Part shown: piece after piece, positions 1 to 6,599 of the stretch
How the letters are laid out: each line of letters begins with the position of its first letter
Position numbering within the stretch: position 1 is the first letter of the stretch
From: DATIJJ01 sp035478255
Lineage (GTDB): Bacteria > Pseudomonadota > Gammaproteobacteria > DSM-16500
DNA: 10,609 nt
NCBI GenBank assembly: GCA_035478255.1
Contig: DATIJV010000011.1
Location: 1 to 10,609, forward strand
Direction: 5' to 3'
Program-made: the position numbers and the translations under genes
The notes under the pieces: generated by a model
The model's input: only the letters and a program-made list of their open reading frames with translations
Database searches by the model: none
What the model was told of the DNA's origin: nothing

Positions 1-58
1 CTGGCATCCAGCGCCCTTAAAAACACTGGATGCCAGCTAAAAGCATGCTGGCATGACA
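1..58. repeat. Dispersed-type hairpin repeat, CTGGCATCCAG family, cut by window edge
   Basis: CTGGCATCCAG (1-11) and CTGGATGCCAG (26-36) form a perfect 11-bp inverted repeat with a 14-nt loop. It is followed by AGCATGCTGGCATGACAGC, which repeats the TGGCATG theme around a GCATGC palindrome. Short palindromic repeats built on GTCATGCCAG and TGGCATCCAG words are commonly dispersed in intergenic DNA of bacterial genomes, and that is the most likely identity. It lies about 190 bp past the nuoN stop, so on the minus strand it could also act as an mRNA 3' end hairpin. The bases that would show a T-tract after it lie outside the window, so no terminator is claimed. Confidence 0.6.
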
Positions 59-228
59 GCGAGGAAACTTCCACTGAATACTTACCCAAAATCCACGCAA
101 CCTATTGATTAATAAAGAAAATCTCGAAAAATTTGCGCAAAAACCCGATTTTTCCCGTTTTTCAGAAAAAATTATGTTATTAATCATGTAGTTAGGTGTA
201 AATTCCCATTAAAAACATCGCAAATCAT
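59..228. other. AT-rich intergenic region downstream of nuoN, no gene seen
   Basis: This stretch follows the nuoN stop and has no convincing reading frame on either strand. It is rich in A and T runs, for example around 120-175. A TTTGCGCAAA palindrome lies inside it, along with weak A/T-only pairings. I see no GC-rich stem followed by a T-tract that would make a credible intrinsic terminator for the operon, and no clear promoter. The operon transcript presumably ends here or just beyond the left edge. Confidence 0.5.
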
Positions 229-1689
229 TCAAGCCAGCGAAATCCTGCACATATCAATAAACGTACTAGGCAATAAACCCAGCACTAACGCTGCAATACC
301 ATTCACTGTAATCGCTACCATCGAACCGCGGGTAATCGAAAGATGTGTAGAAGCTAAAGCGTCTTTGGGTTCTTCGAAATACATCAACATCACGACACGC
401 AAATAATAATAAGCGCCGATAATTGCAAACAATAATGCGATAGATGCGAGCCAGACATAATGCGCTTCGACGAGAGCTTCCAGTAAACCCAGTTTTGCAA
501 AGAAACCAACTGTCGGCGGTACACCTGCCATGGAAAACATCAATAACAACATCATAAATGCAAGCCAGGGATTACGCGCATTCAATCCGCGAAAATCATC
601 CAGTTGATCAAACTCTTTGCCTTCTTTGCTTAATAATGCAATAACAGCAAATGCTCCCGCTGCAACAATCACATATGTTGCAATATAAAACATCGCGGCA
701 GAATAACCTTGTGCATCGCGAGGCCCTGCAATAATACCTAATAACATATAACCAATATGCGCGATTGATGAATAAGCCAGCATGCGTTTAATGTTAGTTT
801 GCGCAATCGCGAGAACATTGCCAAAAAACATGGACAACAATGCCACGACAATCAACACTTGTTCCCAGGGAACATTAAAACCAGGCATGGCTTCAACTAA
901 AATACGACTCGTAACACAAAATGTCGCAATTTTCGGCGCGCACGCGATAAATAATGTCACAGAAGTCGGCGCGCCCTGGTAAACATCAGGCACCCACATA
1001 TGAAAAGGCACGGCACCAAATTTAAAGACTAATCCTGAGAGAATAAATATCAATCCGAGCAAAATTGCACCTTGCTGGTTTTGCGTGATGTGCTGGAGTA
1101 AGTGAGAAATGTCAGAGATATTAATAGAACCAGTCATGCCATACACAAGAGAAATTCCGTATAACAATAAACCTGATGCAAATGCGCCCATGATAAAATA
1201 TTTCATGGAAGCTTCCACTGCGAGTTTGGAATCTTTTTGGAGTGCGACCATGGCGTACAAGGATAAAGATAACAATTCAAGCCCGAGATAAATTGTCAAG
1301 AAAGTATAGGCAGATGCCATGACCATCATGCCGATCACGGCGAAAAGACCCAGGACATAATATTCACCGCGATGGATGTTTCGGCCTTTGAGATACTGCC
1401 TTGCGTAAATAAAAGCAAATATTGTGGTGAGAAGTACAAATAGTTTGGTTAAAACAGCAAGTTTGTCTAATGCGTAATTTCCGCTAAATGTCAGGATAAT
1501 ATTGGGGTAATCATCATATTGCATGGCTGTTAAAATAAAATCGATAAAAAGTGCTGCCTGCGTCAGAATGTAAGTCACCATGCGAAAACGTTCGCGTAAG
1601 AATACATCGACGAGCAATATTAAACAGGCAGCGCTTAGCAGAAAAATTTCTGGCAGCGCGGCGGAAAAAATAGGCATTTCAAAGTTCAT
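229..1689 (-). CDS. nuoN: NADH-quinone oxidoreductase subunit N (complex I proton-pumping membrane subunit)
   Basis: NuoN is one of three antiporter-like subunits of the complex I membrane arm. It moves protons across the cytoplasmic membrane, driven by quinone reduction. The 486-residue protein has the usual family length and about 14 hydrophobic helices. Expected channel residues are visible: Glu138 in LGLELL, Lys223 in FKFGAVPFHMWVPD, Lys253 in ACAPKIA and Lys399 in GFFAKL. The NIKRMLAYSSIAHIGY motif at about 299-314 is typical of the family. The ATG at 1689 gives the usual N-terminus, but its own ribosome site is weak (GGGA, 9 nt upstream). A perfect GGAGGT from the neighbouring repeat lies 20 nt upstream, too far for normal use. 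It is the last gene of the operon and is separated from nuoM by repeat copy A. The stop is TGA. Confidence 0.97.
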   Translation of the reverse strand: MNFEMPIFSAALPEIFLLSAACLILLVDVFLRERFRMVTYILTQAALFIDFILTAMQYDDYPNIILTFSGNYALDKLAVLTKLFVLLTTIFAFIYARQYLKGRNIHRGEYYVLGLFAVIGMMVMASAYTFLTIYLGLELLSLSLYAMVALQKDSKLAVEASMKYFIMGAFASGLLLYGISLVYGMTGSINISDISHLLQHITQNQQGAILLGLIFILSGLVFKFGAVPFHMWVPDVYQGAPTSVTLFIACAPKIATFCVTSRILVEAMPGFNVPWEQVLIVVALLSMFFGNVLAIAQTNIKRMLAYSSIAHIGYMLLGIIAGPRDAQGYSAAMFYIATYVIVAAGAFAVIALLSKEGKEFDQLDDFRGLNARNPWLAFMMLLLMFSMAGVPPTVGFFAKLGLLEALVEAHYVWLASIALLFAIIGAYYYLRVVMLMYFEEPKDALASTHLSITRGSMVAITVNGIAALVLGLLPSTFIDMCRISLA

Positions 1690-1708
1690 AAGAGTTTCCC
1701 AATTTTAA

Positions 1709-1827
1709 TACCTCCTTCCCCTTTGCACTTGGAGGAAGGGGGACGCTCCGATACAGATGCGCTTAATTAGAACGTCCCCCTTCCTCCACGCGCTTTTCGT
1801 GGAGGAAGGGGACAGGGGAAGGAGGTA
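1709..1827 (-). mobile_element. MITE-like palindromic element, copy A (inverted, 18-bp deletion), nuoM/nuoN junction
   Basis: This is the 119-bp version of an element also found at 5365-5501 and 6444-6580. Its right arm (1773-1827) is a full 55 bp. Its left arm (1709-1745) is only 37 bp because 18 bp between CCTTCCCCTTT and GCACTTGGAGG are missing. The 27-bp core (1746-1772) is the reverse complement of the cores of the other two copies, so this copy sits in the opposite orientation. The ends are TACCTCC and GGAGGTA, and the symmetry extends to TTAATACC/GGTATTAA at 1705-1831. The nuoM stop codon (1830-1828) abuts the element with no spacer. No transposase is encoded. On the nuo mRNA the intact arm gives a stem of about 14 bp (CCCCTTCCTCCACG with CGTGGAGGAAGGGG). 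Confidence 0.85.
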
Positions 1828-3348
1828 TTAATGCACCATCCCCGGCAAACTTTGCATCAACAAATGTCCAATCGTCACATGCAATACATTCAACACACCG
1901 GCTGGATAAAAACCCAACCAAAACACACCCGCAGCTAACAAAATATAATTCGTTTTCTCAATCCAGGTAATATCCTGCATGGCAGCTACATGATCATTCA
2001 GGACCGGCCCAAAAAATACGCGTTTATACATCCACAAGGTATAACAAGCCGCTAAAATCAAGGTCAACGCTGCCACACACGCAACCCAAAAATGCGCCTG
2101 AAATGCACTCATAATCACCATAAATTCACCCACAAAACCCGCAGTCCCGGGCAAACCTACATTCGACATCGCAAACAACATAAAAAATGCCGCAAAAATC
2201 GGCATCTTATTCGCAATCCCGCCATAATCCCGAATCAATCGGCTGTGATTATAATATCGATCTGCCAACATTCCCACACCCAAAAACATCGCGCCGGAAC
2301 CAAAAGCATGCGCAATCATTTGCACCACGGCTCCTTCCAGACTCATGTACGCATCCTGATACGATTCCGTTCGCCGTATAATTTCATACACCATAAAACA
2401 TCCGAGCGTCGCAAAACCCATGTGTGCGATCGATGAATACGCAATTAATTTTTTCATGTCACTCTGGACAATCGCGACTAATCCAATATAAACAATCGCA
2501 ATTAAAGATAAAATAATCATGAACCATGCTAATTCCTCACACGCTTCTGGCGCTATCGGCATGCTAAATCGCAAGAATCCATAAATGCCGAGCTTCAACA
2601 TCAATGCAGCCAAAACAACCGAACCGCCTGATGGTGCTTCCGTATGCGCGTCGGGAAGCCAGGTATGTACCGGCCACATGGGAACTTTGACCGCAAATGC
2701 CAGTAAAAAGGCAAAAAACAATAATTCCTGAACGTGAAGACTTAAATTCAAGCCATAAAATTTTTGAATATCAAATACGCCGGTTTGTGTGTACAGGTAC
2801 AATAATGCCACCAGCATCAATATCGAACCTAAAAAAGTATACAGAAAAAACTTGATCGAAGCATACGAACGGTTTGCACTGCCCCACATGCCAATACTTA
2901 AATACATCGGAATCAGCATCCCTTCCCAAAATACATAAAATAAAACTGCATCCATTGCAGCGAACACACCGATTGTCATGCCTTGCATAGTCAGAAAAGT
3001 CGCCATATATTGCGCCACACGCACTTTAATCGCCTGGCATCCTGCGAGAATAACCAGTAAACCGGTGAAATTAGTCAAGACCACCATCGCGAGTGAAATT
3101 CCATCGACACCTACCGCGTAATGAATATCATACGCGCGTATCCATAAATGATTTTCCTGAAACTGCATGGCAAAACTGCCAGAATCAAATCCTGCAACTA
3201 ATGGGATACAAAGCAAAAGATTGGCAATGCTCACGACCGCCGCAATCACCCGCGCTGTATTCGCGTTTTTATCTCCGCCGGTAAACAACACTGCGACTGC
3301 ACCCAAAACCGGCAGCCAAATTAAAATACTTAACAAATATGAAGACAT
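1828..3348 (-). CDS. nuoM: NADH-quinone oxidoreductase subunit M (complex I proton-pumping membrane subunit)
   Basis: NuoM is the middle antiporter-like proton pump of the complex I membrane arm, between NuoN and NuoL. The 506-residue protein matches the family length (about 500-510) and has about 14 membrane helices. Key residues are present: Glu142 in FWEGMLIPMYL, Lys221 in FAVKVPMWPVHTWLPDAH, Lys252 in LMLKLGIYG and Glu408 in GFVGEFM, a terminal Glu that is characteristic of NuoM rather than NuoL or NuoN. His347 lies in MIAHAFGSG. The ATG at 3348 is preceded by TAGGA with 7 nt spacing. It starts 25 nt after the nuoL stop, so the two are probably co-translated. The protein ends in MVH, and its TAA stop lies flush against the repeat element at 1709-1827. 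Confidence 0.98.
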   Translation of the reverse strand: MSSYLLSILIWLPVLGAVAVLFTGGDKNANTARVIAAVVSIANLLLCIPLVAGFDSGSFAMQFQENHLWIRAYDIHYAVGVDGISLAMVVLTNFTGLLVILAGCQAIKVRVAQYMATFLTMQGMTIGVFAAMDAVLFYVFWEGMLIPMYLSIGMWGSANRSYASIKFFLYTFLGSILMLVALLYLYTQTGVFDIQKFYGLNLSLHVQELLFFAFLLAFAVKVPMWPVHTWLPDAHTEAPSGGSVVLAALMLKLGIYGFLRFSMPIAPEACEELAWFMIILSLIAIVYIGLVAIVQSDMKKLIAYSSIAHMGFATLGCFMVYEIIRRTESYQDAYMSLEGAVVQMIAHAFGSGAMFLGVGMLADRYYNHSRLIRDYGGIANKMPIFAAFFMLFAMSNVGLPGTAGFVGEFMVIMSAFQAHFWVACVAALTLILAACYTLWMYKRVFFGPVLNDHVAAMQDITWIEKTNYILLAAGVFWLGFYPAGVLNVLHVTIGHLLMQSLPGMVH

Positions 3349-3373
3349 TTTAAAATCCTAAGATAAACTCAGG

Positions 3374-5341
3374 TTAATATAAAAGCCAGCCCATAAAAGC
3401 TGCCAGACCCATCATCATCGCGAGTGCATAATGATACATATATCCCGTTTGCAAACGGCAAGAAACACGCGCCAACCATCGAATAAATTTGCCAGAACCA
3501 TTCACAAACAATCCGTCAATAAATAACAAGTCGCAATATTGATAAAAAAACTCGCCTACTTTTCGTGTGCCGTGCACGATGACGATTTGATTAAAATCAT
3601 CGAACCCATATTTTTTCACCATGATTGAATAGAAAAATGCGAAACGTTTTTTTAACGATTCAGCCAATTCTGGACATTGCAAATTAAAGAACCACGCCGT
3701 GACAATCCCTGCAAGTGACAGCCATAAAGCCGGCGTACGCCCTGCTTCGAGCGCCATATCACTTGCACCGCGGAAATGATGCGCCAATTCTTGTAAAACA
3801 TTATGTGCTGGCAAGATAAAAATACTGTCTCCCAATAATTTGGAATTTGCAAATAACATCGGCCCGATCAGCATGCCGCCTGAAATGATACTGGGAACGG
3901 CTAAAGCAAGCAGCGGAATTAAAACGACCCAGGGAGATTCTTTCACGTGTTCCCGGGTATGTTGATCCATGCGGGATTCGCCGTGAAATGTTAAAAAGAA
4001 TGCGCGAAAAATATATAAAGGCGTGATAAATGCACCGGCTAAAACGCAGAAATAGGCGTAATGTGCACCAGGAATTGTCGAGAGGTGCACAGCTTCAATA
4101 ATAGCATCTTTAGAAAAAAACCCTGAAAACGGCGGGATTGCAGCCAACGCTAACGCACCAATCGCAAAAGTGAGATAAGTGACAGGCAAATATCGAATAA
4201 GCCCTCCCATTTTTCTCATATCTTGTTCGTGATGCAGCGCAATAATGACTGACCCTGCTGCAAGGAAAAGCAGCGCTTTGAAAAATGCATGCGTCACTAA
4301 ATGAAAAATAGCAGCATCATAAGCTGATGCGCCGAGTGCAACAGCCATATAACCTAATTGCGATAAGGTGGAATATGCGATGACACGTTTAATATCGTGA
4401 TGAAAAATGGCGAGCAATCCCATGAAGAAACAGGTCGTGGCACCGATTGTGATGACCAGACTCAAAGAAACAGGAGAATATTCAAATAAAGGCGAGCAGC
4501 GTGCGACCATATAAATCCCTGCTGTCACCATGGTTGCTGCGTGGATGAGCGCGGAAATAGGTGTTGGGCCTTCCATGGATTCCGGCAGCCACACATGCAG
4601 AGGAACTTGTGCAGATTTCCCCATCGCACCGATAAATAATAAAATACAAATGACGGTGATAACCGAAAACTGCGTGCCTGGGAAAATTTTCATCGTCTTG
4701 TCAGCGATGTCGGTCACGTGCTGAAAAACAAAGTGATAATCAGTCTGGCCGAAATACATCACAATACCCGCCAGTCCCAGAATAAAACCAATGTCGCCAA
4801 TGCGGTTTACTAAAAATGCTTTTAAACTGCCAAATACAGCAGATTCACGGGTAAACCAGAAACCGATGAGAAGATAAGAAACTAATCCGACACCTTCCCA
4901 GCCAAAAAACATCAACAGAAAATTATCTGCGAGAACTAAAGACAGCATGGCAAATGTGAATAAGGATACATAACTAAAAAATCGCTGGTAGCCAGGATCA
5001 TCTGCCATATAACCAATCGTGTAAATGTGCACCATCAATGAAACAAAGGTCACGATGAATACCATCGTCGCACTTAATCGATCAAGCAGTAAAGCAACAT
5101 CAAAATGAAAAGAACCAGAACTGATCCAGTTATAAATTACACCGTCTTGTGCGGGATACCCTAAAATAACAATCGCGGCGAATAAATAACTCGCCAGCAC
5201 GAAAGAGAGACCCACCAGTGACACGGTAATCCAGTGCGTAGCCGTACGCCCGATTTTTTTGCCGAGCAAACCCGCGATCAGCGAACCGGCCAGAGGCAAG
5301 AGCATCGTGACAAGAGCGATTGATAAAAAATGTTTCTCCAC
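3374..5341 (-). CDS. nuoL: NADH-quinone oxidoreductase subunit L (complex I distal proton pump)
   Basis: NuoL is the distal antiporter-like pump of complex I. It also supplies the long lateral helix that lies along NuoM and NuoN. The 655-residue protein fits the longer proteobacterial form (E. coli NuoL has about 613). Channel residues are present: Glu149 in FFGWEGVGLVSYLLIGFW, Lys242 in MGKSAQVPLHVWLPESMEGP, Lys318 in HHDIKRVIAYSTLSQLGYM, His347 and His351 in IFHLVTHAFFKALLFL, and Lys411 in SGFFSKDAIIE. After a helix at about 536-554, the segment at about 560-625 is amphipathic and fits the lateral helix. A terminal helix with QTGYMYHYAL follows. The start is GTG at 5341, with AAGGA 6 nt upstream. 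Repeat copy B lies between it and nuoK. Confidence 0.98.
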   Translation of the reverse strand: MEKHFLSIALVTMLLPLAGSLIAGLLGKKIGRTATHWITVSLVGLSFVLASYLFAAIVILGYPAQDGVIYNWISSGSFHFDVALLLDRLSATMVFIVTFVSLMVHIYTIGYMADDPGYQRFFSYVSLFTFAMLSLVLADNFLLMFFGWEGVGLVSYLLIGFWFTRESAVFGSLKAFLVNRIGDIGFILGLAGIVMYFGQTDYHFVFQHVTDIADKTMKIFPGTQFSVITVICILLFIGAMGKSAQVPLHVWLPESMEGPTPISALIHAATMVTAGIYMVARCSPLFEYSPVSLSLVITIGATTCFFMGLLAIFHHDIKRVIAYSTLSQLGYMAVALGASAYDAAIFHLVTHAFFKALLFLAAGSVIIALHHEQDMRKMGGLIRYLPVTYLTFAIGALALAAIPPFSGFFSKDAIIEAVHLSTIPGAHYAYFCVLAGAFITPLYIFRAFFLTFHGESRMDQHTREHVKESPWVVLIPLLALAVPSIISGGMLIGPMLFANSKLLGDSIFILPAHNVLQELAHHFRGASDMALEAGRTPALWLSLAGIVTAWFFNLQCPELAESLKKRFAFFYSIMVKKYGFDDFNQIVIVHGTRKVGEFFYQYCDLLFIDGLFVNGSGKFIRWLARVSCRLQTGYMYHYALAMMMGLAAFMGWLLY

Positions 5342-5347
5342 GTTTTA

Positions 5348-5352
5348 TCCTT
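5348..5352 (-). promoter_or_regulatory. Ribosome binding site supporting the GTG start of nuoL
   Basis: Minus-strand AAGGA lies 6 nt before the GTG at 5341-5339 and supports this non-ATG start. The stronger GGAGGT at the edge of repeat copy B is 24 nt from the GTG, too distant to be the main site. Confidence 0.65.
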
Positions 5353-5364
5353 TTAAAAATTGTT

Positions 5365-5501
5365 TACCTCCTTCCCCTTTCCCCTTCCTCCAGGAAAAGC
5401 ACCTGGAGGAAGGGGGACGTTCTAATTAAGAATATCTTTATCGGAGCGTCCCCCTTCCTCCACATGCTTTTTGTGGAGGAAGGGGAAAGGGGAAGGAGGT
5501 A
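5365..5501 (+). mobile_element. MITE-like palindromic element, copy B (full length), nuoK/nuoL junction
   Basis: This is a full 137-bp copy. It has a left arm (5365-5419), a 27-bp core (5420-5446, beginning TTCTAATTAAG and ending TTATCGGAG) and a right arm (5447-5501) that is close to the reverse complement of the left. A perfect 16-bp outer stem joins 5365-5380 to 5486-5501 (TACCTCCTTCCCCTTT with AAAGGGGAAGGAGGTA). Two perfect 14-bp inner hairpins are closed at CCAGG/CCTGG (5381-5415) and CCACA/TGTGG (5451-5485ish). GGGGGACG (5412-5419) can also pair with CGTCCCCC (5447-5454), competing with the inner hairpins. TA dinucleotides flank the ends. Strand is arbitrary: plus is assigned from the core, shared with copy C. 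No protein is encoded, and the autonomous partner is unknown. Confidence 0.87.
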
Positions 5502-5518
5502 TTAAAATAAAACCTCAT

Positions 5519-5824
5519 CTATCCTTTTAATAAATCCAATTTTTCTACTTCAATCGTGCCGGAGTTTCTAAACAACACAACCATAATGGCAAGACCAATC
5601 GCAGCCTCCGCTGCAGCAACCGTTAAAATAAAAAATACAAATACTTCGCCGACGTTATTATTCAAAAAATGCGAGAACGCAATGAAATTGGTATTCACAG
5701 CCAGCAGCATGAGTTCAATCGACATCATCATGGTGATAATATTTTTTCGATTGACAATAATTCCTGCAATTCCAATACCAAATAATAAAGCTGCAAAAAT
5801 CAAACACTGGCTGAGTGATATCAT
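5519..5824 (-). CDS. nuoK: NADH-quinone oxidoreductase subunit K (complex I small membrane subunit)
   Basis: NuoK is the small MrpC-like subunit of the complex I membrane arm. It takes part in the proton path between the quinone site and the antiporter-like pumps. Its 101 residues form three membrane helices (about 4-24, 29-50 and 60-85). Both conserved membrane glutamates are visible: Glu37 in MSIELMLLAVN and Glu73 in AAAEAAIGLA. Its ATG overlaps the last base of the nuoJ stop (TAATG), so translation is probably coupled to nuoJ. A GGAG sits 11 nt upstream, inside nuoJ. The gene ends in TAG, 17 nt before repeat copy B. Confidence 0.97.
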   Translation of the reverse strand: MISLSQCLIFAALLFGIGIAGIIVNRKNIITMMMSIELMLLAVNTNFIAFSHFLNNNVGEVFVFFILTVAAAEAAIGLAIMVVLFRNSGTIEVEKLDLLKG

Positions 5825-6429
5825 TATTTCTTTTTCTCCGACGGCATTTTGATTAAACGCACGCGCTGGTCACGTTTTACTGCAATTTGCTGACTGGCAA
5901 TTTGGGTTTTACGTCCGTCACGCCTGCGATGCGTTAAAGCAATGGCAGCAACGATCGATGTTAATAATAATACTGCGGCAATTTCAAAAGGATAAGCATA
6001 ATCGGTATAAAGTACAGCGCCGAGATTGGCGATATTGTTGTAATCAGCGGGCTTGGGTGCGGGCGCTGCAATATTGGCAAGACCGAAGTGATCGGGACCT
6101 ACGACCATCACGATCAAACCGACGATCAGTAATAAAATAAGTGCCGCAAACGGCAAATAGCGCACAAAGCCTTCCTGTTTACTGACGATTTTTATGCTGA
6201 GCATCATGACAACGAATAGAAATAATGTCATGACCGCTCCGACATAAACTAATACTAAAATTAAAGCTAAAAATTCTGCGCTTAATATGAGCCAGATTCC
6301 AGCGGATGCGAAAAAAGTCAAGACGAGAAAAAGTACGCCATGGACAGGACTTTTGGCCGCGACAACCATTGTTGCTGAAAACACAGCGGTTGCGGCGAAT
6401 ATGTAAAAAATTATTTGTAGTGTTGTCAT
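5824..6429 (-). CDS. nuoJ: NADH-quinone oxidoreductase subunit J (complex I membrane subunit)
   Basis: NuoJ sits next to NuoK and NuoH in the membrane arm. Its third helix changes shape during coupling of quinone reduction to proton pumping. From the start at 6429 it has 201 residues and begins MTTLQIIFYIF, the hydrophobic first helix expected of the family (E. coli has 184). Conserved features are Pro28-Val-His-Gly, Glu52 and the helix-3 segment LVLVYVGAVMTLFLFVVMML with Tyr62 and Gly64. After about five helices the tail (about 168-201) is highly basic. The frame stays open upstream to an ATG at 6603 overlapping the nuoI stop, but those 58 extra codons are read from repeat copy C and are Arg- and Pro-rich. 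I therefore choose 6429. The best ribosome site, AAGGAGGT at 6452-6445, lies in the repeat's end, 15 nt away. Confidence 0.93.
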   Translation of the reverse strand: MTTLQIIFYIFAATAVFSATMVVAAKSPVHGVLFLVLTFFASAGIWLILSAEFLALILVLVYVGAVMTLFLFVVMMLSIKIVSKQEGFVRYLPFAALILLLIVGLIVMVVGPDHFGLANIAAPAPKPADYNNIANLGAVLYTDYAYPFEIAAVLLLTSIVAAIALTHRRRDGRKTQIASQQIAVKRDQRVRLIKMPSEKKK

Positions 6430-6443
6430 GTTGTTTTTTTTAT

Positions 6444-6580
6444 TACCTCCTTCCCCTATCCCCTTCCTCCACGAAAAGCACGTAGAGGAAGGGGGACGTT
6501 CTAATTTAGCGCATCTATATCGAAGCGTCCCCCTTCCTCCACGTGCTTTTCGTGGTGGAAGGGGATAGGGGAAGGAGGTA
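6444..6580 (+). mobile_element. MITE-like palindromic element, copy C (full length), nuoI/nuoJ junction
   Basis: This is a 137-bp copy with a left arm at 6444-6498, a 27-bp core at 6499-6525 (TTCTAATTTAG to ATATCGAAG) and a right arm at 6526-6580. By eye the two arms differ at 2 of 55 positions when one is reverse-complemented. The outer 16-bp stem is perfect (TACCTCCTTCCCCTAT with ATAGGGGAAGGAGGTA). Compared with copy B, the last stem bases change from TTT/AAA to TAT/ATA on both sides, so pairing is kept. Each inner hairpin has one mismatch. The element begins 15 nt upstream of the nuoJ ATG and ends 19 nt from the nuoI stop. One reading frame is open through its whole length on the minus strand and continues in frame into nuoJ. 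Confidence 0.87.
6445..6452 (-). promoter_or_regulatory. Repeat-borne Shine-Dalgarno sequence upstream of nuoJ
   Basis: On the minus strand, copy C ends in AAGGAGGTA, a near-perfect match to the anti-Shine-Dalgarno end of 16S rRNA. From GGAGGT to the nuoJ ATG there are 15 nt (AATAAAAAAAACAAC), longer than the usual 5-9, and no other purine-rich site lies between them. The same bases form the base of the repeat's outer stem, so the site could be hidden when the repeat RNA is folded. Use of this site is inferred. Confidence 0.5.
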
Positions 6581-6599
6581 ATAAAATAATACCTCATCA

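Noticed and set aside
120..175. A possible intrinsic terminator downstream of nuoN
   Set aside because: The only pairings are short A/T-rich stems, such as AAAAAC with GTTTTT. There is no GC-rich stem followed by a T-run.
5339..5341. The GTG start of nuoL as a sign of a truncated or misannotated gene
   Set aside because: A well-spaced AAGGA precedes it, and the N-terminus begins with the first membrane helix as expected, so GTG is a normal alternative start.
5320..5505. A 61-codon plus-strand frame crossing repeat copy B
   Set aside because: It is a translation of the palindromic element and the antisense end of nuoL, with no plausible protein character.
782..5852. Plus-strand open frames of 60-114 codons lying opposite nuoN, nuoM, nuoL and nuoK
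   Set aside because: They lie antisense to strongly conserved complex I genes, show no recognisable protein features, and fit chance open frames in this base composition.
1709..6580. The three element copies as a CRISPR array
   Set aside because: The copies are kilobases apart, separated by genes, palindromic and in mixed orientation. There are no regular spacers or cas genes.
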